In this document: positions 1-8,672 of the stretch, in pieces
How positions within the stretch are numbered: position 1 is the first letter of the stretch
Layout of the letters: each line of letters begins with the position of its first letter
Assembly: GCA_964619885.1 (NCBI GenBank)
Contig: CAZUGA010000011.1
Span: 1-64,000, forward strand
Source: CAZUGA01 sp964619885
GTDB taxonomy: Bacteria > Pseudomonadota > Gammaproteobacteria > Methylococcales > UBA1147
DNA length: 64,000 nucleotides
Direction: 5' to 3'
Notes under the pieces: generated by a model
Told to the model about the DNA's origin: nothing
Seen by the model: only the letters and a program-made list of their open reading frames with translations
Databases searched by the model: none
Program-made: the position numbers and the translations under genes

Positions 1-1
1 C

Positions 2-160
2 CGATTCATTAATCTTTTTATTGATGCGACAACTACCTTGAAATCTACCGATACCGCGCCAGATTTATATTATGCGTTCAGTATCGCGCTCCAAACGGAA
101 GGCTTGAAACCTACACCTCTGGCGGAAATTCGACCATTTATGATGTATGAATTCGATTGA
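2..160 (+). CDS. C-terminal fragment of an unrecognised protein
   Basis: An open frame enters from the left edge and stops with TGA at 158-160, giving the last 52 residues, which end in PFMMYEFD. The start lies outside the window. It overlaps the start of the next gene (ATG at 147) by 14 bases, which suggests co-transcription and translational coupling with the YciK-like reductase and sufT. The composition looks like real coding sequence. I do not recognise the family from this tail, so no function is proposed. Confidence 0.6.
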   Translation, partial: RFINLFIDATTTLKSTDTAPDLYYAFSIALQTEGLKPTPLAEIRPFMMYEFD

Positions 161-914
161 TCCACAGCGTTCGCTAAACGCAAAAAATATACTAATTACC
201 GGAGCGGCGGGAAGACTGGGCCAAGTAGCTTCTAAAACCTGCGCAAAATCCGGGGCATGTGTAATTCTACTAGACAAAAATTTAGCGGAACTAGAGAAAT
301 TATACGACGATATACTCGCCTGCGGTTCGCCAGAACCCGCGCTGTATCCTATGGATCTTGAAGGGGCGACCGAAAAAGACTACGTCGATTTGGCCTCAAC
401 CATAGAAAGCGAATTTGGCGTGCTGCACGGTTTGGTCCACAACGCCGCAAAATTTGCGGTCCTGGGGCCTCTCGATGGTATTAACTTGCAAAGCTGGTGC
501 AGTGTTCTGAACGTCAACTTGAATGCGCCATTTCTATTGACCCGAGCCCTGTTACCATTACTGCGCGCCGCCGATAACGCCTCAGTGCTATTCACCAGCG
601 ATTCCGCTGCTCGAATTGCTAAAGCGTACTGGGGCATATACGCAATTTCCAAGATTGCACTGGAAGCCTTTGCAAAAATTTTGGCGGACGAACAGGAATC
701 AGCCGGTATTGTGCGGGTAAATACTATAATACCGGGGCCTATCGACTCTCCCATTAGACGCCGGGCGTTCCCGGCCGAGAATCGACAAAATTTAGCAGCT
801 GCGGAATCGCTGGAAAAACTGTATATTTATTTGTTAAGTTCGGCTAGTTGCGGAAAAACCGGTCAGGTTTTCGAGGCAAGCACCAGTGGAGACCAAATAC
901 CATGCATGAAATAG
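147..914 (+). CDS. yciK: YciK-family short-chain dehydrogenase/reductase
   Basis: 255-residue classical SDR, presumably a cytosolic NAD(P)H oxidoreductase of unknown substrate. The nucleotide-binding motif TGAAGRLG lies near residue 18. A VHNAA segment stands where SDRs have NNAG. The catalytic residues are Ser in FTSDS and the Tyr/Lys pair in YAISK, around residues 150-175. The C-terminal half (PGPIDSPIRRRAFP, then LYIYLLSSAS) resembles E. coli YciK in order and spacing, and length agrees (about 252 in E. coli). It overlaps the upstream fragment by 14 bases and sufT by 13, so the three probably form one operon. The physiological role of YciK is not established. Confidence 0.88.
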   Translation: MNSIDPQRSLNAKNILITGAAGRLGQVASKTCAKSGACVILLDKNLAELEKLYDDILACGSPEPALYPMDLEGATEKDYVDLASTIESEFGVLHGLVHNAAKFAVLGPLDGINLQSWCSVLNVNLNAPFLLTRALLPLLRAADNASVLFTSDSAARIAKAYWGIYAISKIALEAFAKILADEQESAGIVRVNTIIPGPIDSPIRRRAFPAENRQNLAAAESLEKLYIYLLSSASCGKTGQVFEASTSGDQIPCMK

Positions 915-1450
915 AAAGCGCCGTCCTGCAGCGCGATGTCAACGCAGTCACTATTCCAGACGGAGAGCATATGGCTCTGGCCGAGGGACAAATCGTTACG
1001 ATACACCAATCACTCGGAAATAATTTCACCGTGGTTGCAGAATCTGGGCACATGGTACGCATAGATGGCACCGATGCAGATGCGTTGGGCAAAGAAATAC
1101 CCAAAAGCGCGATGATCGTTGATGGCACGGACCCGGAATCGATCGAAAACAATGCCTGGGAAGTAATGCGCACCGTCTACGACCCGGAAATTCCGGTCAA
1201 TATTGTGGATCTTGGCTTAGTCTATTTCTGCAAAGTAACCCCCATCGGTGAACAGCAAAACAATGTAGGAATCACCATGACTTTGACTGCGCCAGGATGC
1301 GGAATGGGACCTATTATCCAGGGCGACGTGGAACGTCTAGTCAAAGAATTACCCGGGGTGCAAAGCGTCAATGTCGAGGTGGTCTTGGATCCTCCTTGGT
1401 CGCAGGACATGATGTCCGAAGTCGCGAAATTGGAATTGGGAATGTTATAA
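902..1450 (+). CDS. sufT: SufT-like Fe-S cluster maturation factor (MIP18/DUF59 family)
   Basis: The frame is open from 848, but the likely start is ATG 902 (MHEIESAVLQRD), giving 182 residues. The N-terminal half is the SufT-specific extension. The C-terminal half is a MIP18/DUF59 domain: VYDPEIPVNIVDLGLVY, then LTAPGCGMGP with the conserved cysteine, then DPPWSQDMMSE. Known members assist maturation of iron-sulfur proteins, mainly under high Fe-S demand. sufT often sits at the end of the suf operon. Here it follows a YciK-like SDR and no other suf gene is in the window. The start overlaps the SDR by 13 bases. Confidence 0.9.
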   Translation: MHEIESAVLQRDVNAVTIPDGEHMALAEGQIVTIHQSLGNNFTVVAESGHMVRIDGTDADALGKEIPKSAMIVDGTDPESIENNAWEVMRTVYDPEIPVNIVDLGLVYFCKVTPIGEQQNNVGITMTLTAPGCGMGPIIQGDVERLVKELPGVQSVNVEVVLDPPWSQDMMSEVAKLELGML

Positions 1451-1583
1451 GGTCGATATTTCAAAATCCTGGCTACGTACTTAAGAAACAGCAGAGTTCG
1501 TAAGTTCAATTCGTTCAGCAGGTCTACAACCGACGTTATCTGTGTAGCGAACTACAACCCCAATTGCTACCGAATATACAGCC

Positions 1584-3044
1584 CTATAAGCCGATACATT
1601 GAGTTGCCGTCCACATGAGCCGACCCATCTCAATATCCAATATGTCACCATGATCAAGTACATATTGAGAAGCATCCACCATGAACACTCGATCCGCCCT
1701 TCTTAGTTTCGAACAATGTTCCGCAACCAGATCTTCCGCTTTGATCTGTTCGAATACGCCGTGGACATTTTCAACTGTTGCTTCGTGACCTCTAAATCCG
1801 CCAATGTGTGGCGCACGGGTTAACAAATACGCCAATGGATTGGCTTTGTCATGTTTAGACCAGCTCATAATTATTGGTGTCCCAATCTCTTTAAAATCAC
1901 TATATGGTGAACCTTCTGCCCCTTCACCCGAAATAAACCGATTGGCGCTGAATGCACCCTGCAGCCCGATCAGTAAATCAACCTTCTCATTAGGGTAAGG
2001 CGCACCATTTTTGAACAAATAGCGGCTAAACATTGCTCGGGATGTTATTCGCGATCCAAAACTGTGCCCAAACACGACTATTTTGAGCGGATGATCATTT
2101 TCGCGCGACCGAACTTTGACTCCCAACGCCAAGTCATTGACTAGCCAATTAGCTAGCGTATAGCCAATTTCATCGGCATCGTTGGCTTTATTACCGTATC
2201 CAAACACTTTGTAAGCTAATTGAGCCAAATCAAACCAACTTTGCCACCCCCACACCGACGGCCAGGTAATCCCCACAAACACAGGATTAAAACGCGCGCT
2301 CTGATCCCGGTCTGTCCTAGCAGCGGTTATAAGGTTGCCCAAAATAGCGTTGTAACGGTTTACTGATTCGATTTGGTCGTTGTCCCAACCCATCGCGCCA
2401 ATAAATAAATGCGTATACGGTTGACCACGTTCGGCCGCATTTTCTACTTTTGCGTGGATCTCTTGACTCAAAGATTTCTGTAAAGCCTCCCAACCCGCTA
2501 AATATTCGTTATTCGGATTCGAATCAATAATTTCAACACTTTCATAGGGAGAATAGGTCTGCCCGCCATAGTTACTTGGATGAATGTTGTAAACAAAGCG
2601 GGTACGAAAGCGCCTCTGGGTCGAATGTTCATTGGTTTCCGCGCGTGCTGATTCCGCATCGTCTGGTTCGTACGCCAAAATATGCGAGACGAATAACGCC
2701 TTAGAATCATCAATGACCTTCTCAAGATGGCTTATTCGGTCGGCATCTATACTTTGGTTTTCGGAGTGACGGTTTGATGGGTAGGTTCGGAAGAGATTGT
2801 AATAAGGGTCATCATTGTCCCCATCTGCAGCGTAGATCAGTTCCTTGTTCGCTTTCTCAATACCGATTAAGTAACCTTCATGCAACAATCCGTATCCAAA
2901 AGGATTTTCTGCTAAATAGTGGTAACGTTCGGTCGTTCTGGAATCAATTTTCAATCGTTTCGCGACGTCGTTATCCATAGTTGCGCACGCTGATAGAATA
3001 AATACGAGCAATCCTGCCAAGAAACTGGATTTTGATGAAATCAT
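1584..3044 (-). CDS. Lipoprotein with alpha/beta-hydrolase-like domain
   Basis: 486 residues. The N-terminus is a lipoprotein signal with lipobox LSAC around residues 17-20, so the product is probably anchored in the outer membrane or periplasm. The nucleophile elbow GHSFGS lies near residue 325, followed by a helix (RITSRAMFSRYLF). A later SWSKHDKANPL segment could carry the acid and HGVF a catalytic His. This pattern fits a serine hydrolase of unassigned family; the substrate cannot be read from sequence. It is transcribed towards sufT and ends 134 bases from it. The start ATG at 3044 is fixed by the signal peptide. It has no obvious operon partner. Confidence 0.72.
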   Translation of the reverse strand: MISSKSSFLAGLLVFILSACATMDNDVAKRLKIDSRTTERYHYLAENPFGYGLLHEGYLIGIEKANKELIYAADGDNDDPYYNLFRTYPSNRHSENQSIDADRISHLEKVIDDSKALFVSHILAYEPDDAESARAETNEHSTQRRFRTRFVYNIHPSNYGGQTYSPYESVEIIDSNPNNEYLAGWEALQKSLSQEIHAKVENAAERGQPYTHLFIGAMGWDNDQIESVNRYNAILGNLITAARTDRDQSARFNPVFVGITWPSVWGWQSWFDLAQLAYKVFGYGNKANDADEIGYTLANWLVNDLALGVKVRSRENDHPLKIVVFGHSFGSRITSRAMFSRYLFKNGAPYPNEKVDLLIGLQGAFSANRFISGEGAEGSPYSDFKEIGTPIIMSWSKHDKANPLAYLLTRAPHIGGFRGHEATVENVHGVFEQIKAEDLVAEHCSKLRRADRVFMVDASQYVLDHGDILDIEMGRLMWTATQCIGL

Positions 3045-3174
3045 GCCGTCAGGCCTTTCGTTTGATCAAGATCTAAGATAGAGGCAGAAATCATATATTT
3101 GTATCTGCAATACTAAATCAGATTAAACCCTAATTCATGCAAATTTTGAAGGAGTCCTGTAATCTTCAGAATGA

Positions 3175-3203
3175 AATAATTAACAAATATTTTGTTAATT
3201 ATT
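3175..3203. repeat. Perfect 13-bp inverted repeat (AT-rich dyad)
   Basis: Arms AATAATTAACAAA and TTTGTTAATTATT flank a 3-base centre. The dyad lies 131 bases upstream of the lipoprotein hydrolase start. Arm length and perfect symmetry suit a dimeric repressor operator. The AT-rich stem makes it a poor intrinsic terminator. The binding protein is unknown. Confidence 0.6.
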
Positions 3204-3230
3204 AACTTGCAGGACCATTAACCCTTGTTT

Positions 3231-3247
3231 GTCGTTTTGCAAACGAC
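3231..3247. repeat. Perfect 7-bp inverted repeat
   Basis: Arms GTCGTTT and AAACGAC with a 3-base loop. It is the second of four successive dyads in this gap. Function is unknown. Confidence 0.4.
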
Positions 3248-3284
3248 CATTTACTACCTAGTTAATCATCGATTTTGTATTTGA

Positions 3285-3301
3285 CAAGGTAGCCGACCTT
3301 G
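3285..3301. repeat. Perfect 6-bp inverted repeat
   Basis: Arms CAAGGT and ACCTTG with a 5-base loop, third in the series. On its own this could be chance; its interest lies in the clustering. Confidence 0.3.
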
Positions 3302-3328
3302 AAAAAGTCATCCTGACCATTTTCATAA

Positions 3329-3466
3329 GGACGCGTCAAAAAATGCGGGCGCGGCGTTGCTGGATATTTTGACGCTTACTTTAACTTGCCAGCCAAAGGT
3401 GACACGTCCCTGTACGACACGTTGATCAAGAAAAATGCGTTTGGCTTCAGTGCGCGGTCAAAATGA
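3329..3466 (+). pseudogene. Possible C-terminal remnant of a lost gene
   Basis: After a TAA at 3326-3328 this frame is open for 45 codons to TGA at 3464-3466. The second half reads GYFDAYFNLPAKG, then DTLIKKNAFGFSARSK, which looks like natural protein. It has no start codon with a ribosome site and no recognisable domain. It overlaps an inverted repeat at 3333-3375, so a structured non-coding element is an equal alternative. Weak call. Confidence 0.2.
3333..3375. repeat. 9-bp inverted repeat with 25-base loop
   Basis: Arms GCGTCAAAA (3333-3341) and TTTTGACGC (3367-3375) are perfect complements. It is the fourth dyad in the gap and overlaps the possible gene remnant. Confidence 0.4.
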
Positions 3467-3840
3467 ACCTTCCTAATCAGGCTAATATTCCTAATAATCA
3501 AATTATTAACGCATTTTTCATGGCCGACTAGATAAATCTAATCACCATGTTGGGATGGATCAGGATCGATCTAAGCCGGTTGGATTAACCAGAATAACCG
3601 GGGAAACGTTATATTTTCAATCGCTTAGGGTTCATACTATTGGACCCAAGTCTCGATCTGCAATTTCGGCAACATTTTTCCGCTCGGGACCGTCAAATAT
3701 CCGCCGCATTGCCTTCAAACTAGACCAAAAACCTCTATTATACTGTTTTTTATATATTTTTTATTCTGGCATGATATTCGCTTAAATCATTGCAAATAGT
3801 TTTCATCGAATTTTACACAGCGATAAAGATAGGCATGGTT

Positions 3841-4731
3841 ATGACTCAGGAATCTGCACACGCGACTGACATAATGTCCCACCCCACATTTCATCAGAGC
3901 AACGAAGCGCGCTCACAACGTTGGGAAATCGCCAATGCTCTACAAACCACACTGAATATAGAGCAATTGTTCAAATTATTCAGCCGTTCGGTGCAACATC
4001 TTACAGGGCACAACGGTTTTAGCTATACAAACGAAGCAGAGAACCTAAGCATTTCGGGCGGCACTACAGCGCACCATTCGTGCAGTTACCAGCTCATCGT
4101 CGAGCAAGACGATTTGGGTGAACTGAAATTGATGCGCAGACGCCGTTTTAGCGAAAAAGAAATCGAGCAAATCGAAGAAACCATTTGTTGCCTGGTATAT
4201 CCGCTGCGTAACGCGTTGTTATACCGTCAAGCGTTAAAGTCGGCCCATACCGATCCGTTGACCAACTTGAATAACCGGATTTCCATGGACGATTGCATCA
4301 AGCGCGAATGGGACCTGGCACGACGGCAGAAAACTCCATTGTCGATGATGCTGCTGGACATCGATCTGTTTAAGTCGATTAACGATCAATATGGACACGC
4401 TTTCGGTGACACCGTTCTAAAAGCCGTTGCACAAAGCATAAAGAACACGGTCCGTGCCAGTGACATCGTATTCAGATTTGGTGGCGAAGAATTTGTAGTC
4501 GTATTGAGCAATACAGCCATCGGCGGCGCCATGCTATTGGCTGAACGAATCCGGCTCGCGGTTGAATCGCTACTTATTTATGAAGAACAGTTTAGGGTAA
4601 GCGTCACGATTAGTTTGGGTGTAACACAATTACAGGCCAACGACTCGGTTGAAGAGCTGTTTGTTAACGCGGACAAAGCCATGTATCAAGCTAAACATAA
4701 TGGACGCAATCAAGTTGTAAAAGCCCCCTAA
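3841..4731 (+). CDS. GGDEF-domain diguanylate cyclase with N-terminal sensory domain
   Basis: About 296 residues from ATG 3841. The frame is open from a TTG at 3790 and also contains ATG 3835; 3841 is preferred because an AGATAGG sits 7 bases upstream. The C-terminal GGDEF domain has the active-site motif GGEEF within RFGGEEFVVVL. An inhibitory-site motif RASD (RxxD) lies five residues before it, so the protein should make cyclic di-GMP and be product-inhibited. The N-terminal 130 residues look like a GAF-type sensor with no membrane segment, so it is probably cytosolic. It is a single gene, convergent with rluB, with a hairpin between them. Confidence 0.88.
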   Translation: MTQESAHATDIMSHPTFHQSNEARSQRWEIANALQTTLNIEQLFKLFSRSVQHLTGHNGFSYTNEAENLSISGGTTAHHSCSYQLIVEQDDLGELKLMRRRRFSEKEIEQIEETICCLVYPLRNALLYRQALKSAHTDPLTNLNNRISMDDCIKREWDLARRQKTPLSMMLLDIDLFKSINDQYGHAFGDTVLKAVAQSIKNTVRASDIVFRFGGEEFVVVLSNTAIGGAMLLAERIRLAVESLLIYEEQFRVSVTISLGVTQLQANDSVEELFVNADKAMYQAKHNGRNQVVKAP

Positions 4732-4802
4732 GATTATTTACGGACGCGCTAATCAATAGATTAACGCTACTGATTTTGGTGACCCCTACTTCGGTCACAG
4801 AT

Positions 4803-4827
4803 ACCACTGAATAAATAAATCAGTGGT
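4803..4827. terminator. Hairpin between convergent GGDEF and rluB genes
   Basis: Arms ACCACTGA and TCAGTGGT (8 bp, perfect) with a 9-base AT loop lie between the two stop codons. There is no clean T-tract on either side, so termination efficiency is uncertain. Position and symmetry suggest a bidirectional terminator. Confidence 0.5.
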
Positions 4828-4830
4828 TGC

Positions 4831-5778
4831 TTAACGATTTTTTCGACGAGTTGTACCTTTTGTAATGTTGTGCCTCCTGGAGTAATTTGGCTGCCTGGTG
4901 AGTTTGTCTTCAAATAGATCGACAGACGCCATCAGAGCAGCCTTTTCTTTTTCCTCCAATTCCATAAAGGTCCGCGCACGCAATTTGTTCGGTAATACGA
5001 CCGATCCATAGCCTATCCGAATCAACCGGCTAACCAAAACCCCCTGAGATTCCCAGAGACGACGAATAATGCGGTTCCGACCTTCAGTTACCGTGACTCG
5101 ATACCAGTGATTAACTCCCTCTCCGCGGCCCGCTTTTATGGAGTCGAATTTGGCCATTCCATCCTCGAGTTCTACACCTTGCTTGAGGTTTTCAAGAATA
5201 TCATCCGCGATGCTGCCAAGCACACGTACCGCATATTCCCGCACAACGGCCCGGGCCGGATGCATCAATCGGTTCGCCAATTCACCGTTATTGGTTACCA
5301 AAAGCAAACCCTGAGTATTGATATCTAACCGGCCCACCGAAATCCAGCGACCCATTTGCAATTTGGGCAATTGGGTGAAAATTACCGGACGTCCTTCCGG
5401 GTCCCGACGCGATACGATCTCACCCGCCGGTTTGTTATAGATCAAAATGCGGGTTGGCACGTTGATTCGTTTAGAAATATCGATTGCGCGCCCGTTTAAA
5501 ATCAAGCGGTCTGTTGCTCGCAGCCTATCCCCCAATTGGGCGGTCTGCCCATTAACCTTGATTTTCCGGTCCTTAATCCACTCCTCGACCTGGCGACGCG
5601 ACCCCAAACCCAATTGCGCCAGAACCTTTTGAATTCTTTCTCCCGAATCTCCCACGCCTGTCGCATCTTCCGCTTGTTGTTTCAATTCGCGTACAGGGTT
5701 TTTAGACGCTATTGCTTTATCGCGGGTTCGTCCCTTATAGACTGATTTCATCGGGTTCTCTATCTGTGGCCTGTTCAT
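4831..5778 (-). CDS. rluB: 23S rRNA pseudouridine synthase RluB (RsuA/RluB/E/F family)
   Basis: 315 residues. An N-terminal basic stretch (about 1-45) is followed by an S4 RNA-binding domain (ERIQKVLAQLGLGSRRQVEEW) and the pseudouridine synthase domain. The catalytic aspartate is in GRLDINTQGLLL. E. coli RluB modifies U2605 of 23S rRNA; assignment here rests on similarity and on the scpA-scpB-rluB order, common in this class. The gene overlaps scpB by 44 bases from ATG 5778, or by 17 if the internal ATG at 5751 is used. The C-terminal basic tail (RRHNITKGTTRRKNR) may bind RNA. Confidence 0.9.
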   Translation of the reverse strand: MNRPQIENPMKSVYKGRTRDKAIASKNPVRELKQQAEDATGVGDSGERIQKVLAQLGLGSRRQVEEWIKDRKIKVNGQTAQLGDRLRATDRLILNGRAIDISKRINVPTRILIYNKPAGEIVSRRDPEGRPVIFTQLPKLQMGRWISVGRLDINTQGLLLVTNNGELANRLMHPARAVVREYAVRVLGSIADDILENLKQGVELEDGMAKFDSIKAGRGEGVNHWYRVTVTEGRNRIIRRLWESQGVLVSRLIRIGYGSVVLPNKLRARTFMELEEKEKAALMASVDLFEDKLTRQPNYSRRHNITKGTTRRKNR

Positions 5779-6322
5779 CAGGCACTAATTCCTCGGGTTC
5801 TTCATCGGGAATCTCTAACTCACGTAGCGTGGGTAATTGAGCCAATGATTTTAAATCGAAATAATCGAGAAATTCTTTGGTGGTCGCATACAACGCGGGC
5901 CGACCCGGGACTTCCTTGTGGCCGACAACTCGCACCCACCCTCGATCCAACAGCGTTCGAATGATCCCCGTGCTAACGGCTACCCCACGTATATCCTCAA
6001 CACCGCCGCGTGTGGTTGGTTGCTGGTACGCAATTATCGCCAAGGTCTCCAACAAGGCTCGTGAATACTTAGCGGGGCGCTCTTCCAATAATCTGGAAAC
6101 CCAGGGGGAATACTCCTTACGAACCTGAAAACGAAACCCACTTGCCACTTCTTTTAATTCAACCGGTCTATCCGAATAATCATTCGCGACTTCGTTTAAC
6201 ACAGCCCGCACTATCGATTTTTCAGGGCGGCTGAATTCAGGAAAGCACATTTGCATCTGCGAGACGGTCACCGGTTTGTCAGCAGCAAACAATACGGCCT
6301 CTATAATTCCTTTAATATCCAC
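5735..6322 (-). CDS. scpB: Segregation and condensation protein ScpB
   Basis: 195 residues with the ScpB pattern: IIEAVLFAADKPVT at the N-terminus and TLAIIAYQQPTTRGGVEDIRG in the middle, a winged-helix pair typical of kleisin-associated subunits. It partners ScpA and Smc in chromosome condensation and segregation. The acidic C-terminal tail (after about residue 165) is variable in the family. It starts 8 bases after scpA ends and overlaps rluB, so scpA-scpB-rluB is one transcript. Confidence 0.93.
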   Translation of the reverse strand: MDIKGIIEAVLFAADKPVTVSQMQMCFPEFSRPEKSIVRAVLNEVANDYSDRPVELKEVASGFRFQVRKEYSPWVSRLLEERPAKYSRALLETLAIIAYQQPTTRGGVEDIRGVAVSTGIIRTLLDRGWVRVVGHKEVPGRPALYATTKEFLDYFDLKSLAQLPTLRELEIPDEEPEELVPDEQATDREPDEISL

Positions 6323-6330
6323 AATAATCT

Positions 6331-7131
6331 CTAAACTGGTTTAACGCGTAATTCTGCAAATGGTTCGGCTTGATATATTTCAATCAATCCCTCTTTACAC
6401 AATTCCAAAACCGCCAGAAAAGAAACTACGGCACCCTGCCGCCCCTCATCCCGTCCGAACAACTCTATAAATCCCAGAACCTCAACTTTCCCCAAACTTT
6501 CGAGTATCATCGACATTCGCTCACGGACCGACAACGCTTCTCTCTGAATATGATGGTGTGCCGTTTTTTTGGCGCGTCGCAATACATCTTGGAAAGCGAT
6601 CAAAACCTCTTTCAGCTCGACCGTGGGTTGCGGCTTGACTACGCTGATCTCATCGAGCCCAACATTGCCGTCAAAACAATCCCGTCCGTTGCGCGGCAAA
6701 TCATCCAATTGTTCCGCAGCATCCTTAAATCGTTCGTATTGCAACAACCTGCGCATCAATTCCGCACGTGGGTCTTCGATTTGCTCATCCGATTGTACCG
6801 GCCGGGGCAACAGTAATCTCGATTTAATTTCCGCCAACATTGCCGCCATCACCAGGTATTCCGCGGCCAATTCAATGCGTAATCCATCCATCATCTCGAT
6901 ATATCTGATGTATTGTTGCGAAACGGATGCGATGGGAATATCCAATATGTCCAAATTTTGACGCTTAATCAGATACAACAACAGGTCCAATGGCCCCTCG
7001 AAAGTTTCCAATATAACTTCCAAAGCGTCCGGTGGAATGTATAGATCATCGGGAATCTCGACGACCGGCGCACCTTGCACCAATGCAATCGATACTTGAG
7101 CATCTAGCTCTGTTGAGGTGGGAATACTCAT
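6331..7131 (-). CDS. scpA: Segregation and condensation protein ScpA (kleisin)
   Basis: 266 residues. The conserved N-terminal kleisin motif FEGPLDLLLYLIKRQNLDI lies around residues 43-62, followed by LAAEYLVMAAMLAEIKSRLLLP. The C-terminal winged helix ends near AELRVKPV. ScpA bridges the Smc heads with ScpB. It follows the M50 protease gene by 9 bases. In several related genomes trpS lies between those two genes; it is absent here. Confidence 0.93.
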   Translation of the reverse strand: MSIPTSTELDAQVSIALVQGAPVVEIPDDLYIPPDALEVILETFEGPLDLLLYLIKRQNLDILDIPIASVSQQYIRYIEMMDGLRIELAAEYLVMAAMLAEIKSRLLLPRPVQSDEQIEDPRAELMRRLLQYERFKDAAEQLDDLPRNGRDCFDGNVGLDEISVVKPQPTVELKEVLIAFQDVLRRAKKTAHHHIQREALSVRERMSMILESLGKVEVLGFIELFGRDEGRQGAVVSFLAVLELCKEGLIEIYQAEPFAELRVKPV

Positions 7132-7140
7132 ACACGGCAG

Positions 7141-7809
7141 CTATAAGCCGGCCAATCCTGTCACCATCTTTTGCAGTGCGGGTAACGGGTAACTCAATAA
7201 TGGACCCAATATTCCGGTAACCAACAACGCCATCAATATTACAAATCCATAAGGTTCTATTCTGCTGTATTTCCACGCCAACGGTCCGGGTAACATGCTG
7301 GAGATAACCCGGCTACCGTCCAATGGCGGGATGGGTAATAGATTTAAAACCATTAATATCAGATTAATGCTTATACCTATTCCACCCATAAATAACATCG
7401 GTTCACTGGCGAAAGGCGATTGCAGCATAATGCCAATTTTGGCGATCAACGCCCAAAAAACTGCCATAATGAAATTGGCTAAGGGCCCAGCGATGGCAAC
7501 CAGGGCCATATCGCGTTTAGGATTGCGTAATTGCTCCCAATTAACCGGAACCGGTTTGGCCCACCCAAAGATAAATCCCAGCCCACTTCCAAATATAAAC
7601 CCGGACAAGATCAATAATCCAGGCACCAATATCGTACCGACTGGATCGATGTGCTTAATTGGATTCAACGTCAGGCGCCCTAGCATCATCGCAGTCTTAT
7701 CACCCAACTGTTTCGCCGCCCACCCATGGGCAACTTCGTGTAACGTAATGGCAAATAATAGCGGCAGCACCGCCACGGAAATTTGTTGGACCAGATTGAG
7801 TTTATCCAT
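7141..7809 (-). CDS. M50 (site-2 protease family) membrane metalloprotease
   Basis: 222 residues, with several membrane segments. The zinc-binding HExxH is in LHEVAHGWAAKQLGD around residue 24. The second conserved motif is NLLPIPPLDGSRV around residue 160, whose Asp should be the third zinc ligand. It lacks the PDZ domain of RseP, so it belongs to the short YwhC/Rv-like branch of site-2 proteases. The substrate is unknown. It lies directly upstream of scpA on the same strand, a conserved position in many gammaproteobacteria, so it probably shares that operon. Confidence 0.88.
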   Translation of the reverse strand: MDKLNLVQQISVAVLPLLFAITLHEVAHGWAAKQLGDKTAMMLGRLTLNPIKHIDPVGTILVPGLLILSGFIFGSGLGFIFGWAKPVPVNWEQLRNPKRDMALVAIAGPLANFIMAVFWALIAKIGIMLQSPFASEPMLFMGGIGISINLILMVLNLLPIPPLDGSRVISSMLPGPLAWKYSRIEPYGFVILMALLVTGILGPLLSYPLPALQKMVTGLAGL

Positions 7810-7982
7810 AGATGAATTATATCGAATTTTCGCGGGCGCGTATCGATCGAGTTCTCAATACACCGAAGAAAGCCACCCTTAGGACTGAGCTTAGCCTAAT
7901 GAATCCTAAGCCGATTTGTCGCCTGTGTTGAGGGGCAGCCAAACATAACTAGATGGCCGTTTACAAAAACAGTTAACCGCAT

Positions 7983-8603
7983 TTACATTAATGCACGTAC
8001 GTCACCTTTCCCCTGTCGAATTATTTCTGGGGTTTTATCCGATAAATTGATGATCGTCGTGGGCGCATAGCTAACCACATCACCATCAATGATTAAATCC
8101 ACAGATTGCTCCAGCTGCTGCCGAATATCATAGGGATCTGAAATCGCGTCCTTTTCACCGGGCAAAATTAACGTCGAACTGAAAAGCGGCTCGCCTAATT
8201 CATCCACCAGCAACTGTACAATAGGGTGTTCTGGAATTCTTATTCCCACCGAACGACGTTTGGGATGCTGCAAGCGACGAGGAACCTCACGGGTAGCTTT
8301 TAAGATAAACGTATAAGGTCCAGGGGTTAATGATTTTATCAACCTGTAGGCATCATTGCCGGTCTTGGCAAAGGCCGAGACCTGCGCCAAATCCTTACAA
8401 ACCAAGGTAAAATTATGTTTATCATCCAATTGCCGCATTCGCCTGATGCGATCCAGACTCTGCTTATCATCCAAGCGGCATCCCAAAGCGTACGAAGAAT
8501 CAGTAGGGTACACAATCACTCCGCCATTACGAAGAATATCCACGGAACGGCGAATCAATCGCAATTGAGGCGTTTCTGGATGAATTTGAAAATATTGCGC
8601 CAT
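7983..8603 (-). CDS. yciO: YciO (Sua5/YciO/YrdC-family protein)
   Basis: 206 residues, the same length as E. coli YciO. The N-terminus QYFQIHPETPQLRLI and the block VIVYPTDSSYALGC align closely with it, followed by KHNFTLVCKDL and GPYTFILKAT. The family binds ATP and RNA. TsaC/Sua5 members make threonylcarbamoyl-AMP for tRNA t6A37; YciO itself has only weak or uncertain activity of this kind. It lies 173 bases upstream of the M50 gene on the same strand. The essential TsaC is presumably elsewhere. Confidence 0.9.
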   Translation of the reverse strand: MAQYFQIHPETPQLRLIRRSVDILRNGGVIVYPTDSSYALGCRLDDKQSLDRIRRMRQLDDKHNFTLVCKDLAQVSAFAKTGNDAYRLIKSLTPGPYTFILKATREVPRRLQHPKRRSVGIRIPEHPIVQLLVDELGEPLFSSTLILPGEKDAISDPYDIRQQLEQSVDLIIDGDVVSYAPTTIINLSDKTPEIIRQGKGDVRALM

Positions 8604-8672
8604 AACTTGTTATTATTAGAAGGCTACTGCATTCAGATCTCTATCAACCCTGCCATTGGCAGATTCTTTAGA

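Larger units (their letters stand above)
3045..3840. other. Long non-coding gap rich in inverted repeats
   Basis: This gap separates the divergent lipoprotein gene and the diguanylate cyclase gene. It contains four perfect inverted repeats in about 200 bases (3175-3203, 3231-3247, 3285-3301, 3333-3375) and a short open frame at 3329-3466 that reads like the end of a protein. A 76-codon open frame at 3555-3785 has no recognisable features and is not called as a gene. The last 250 bases are AT-rich and presumably hold the promoter of the cyclase gene. Confidence 0.6.

Noticed and set aside
3555..3785. 76-codon open frame before the diguanylate cyclase gene
   Set aside because: No recognisable pattern or ribosome site, and it covers the expected promoter region.
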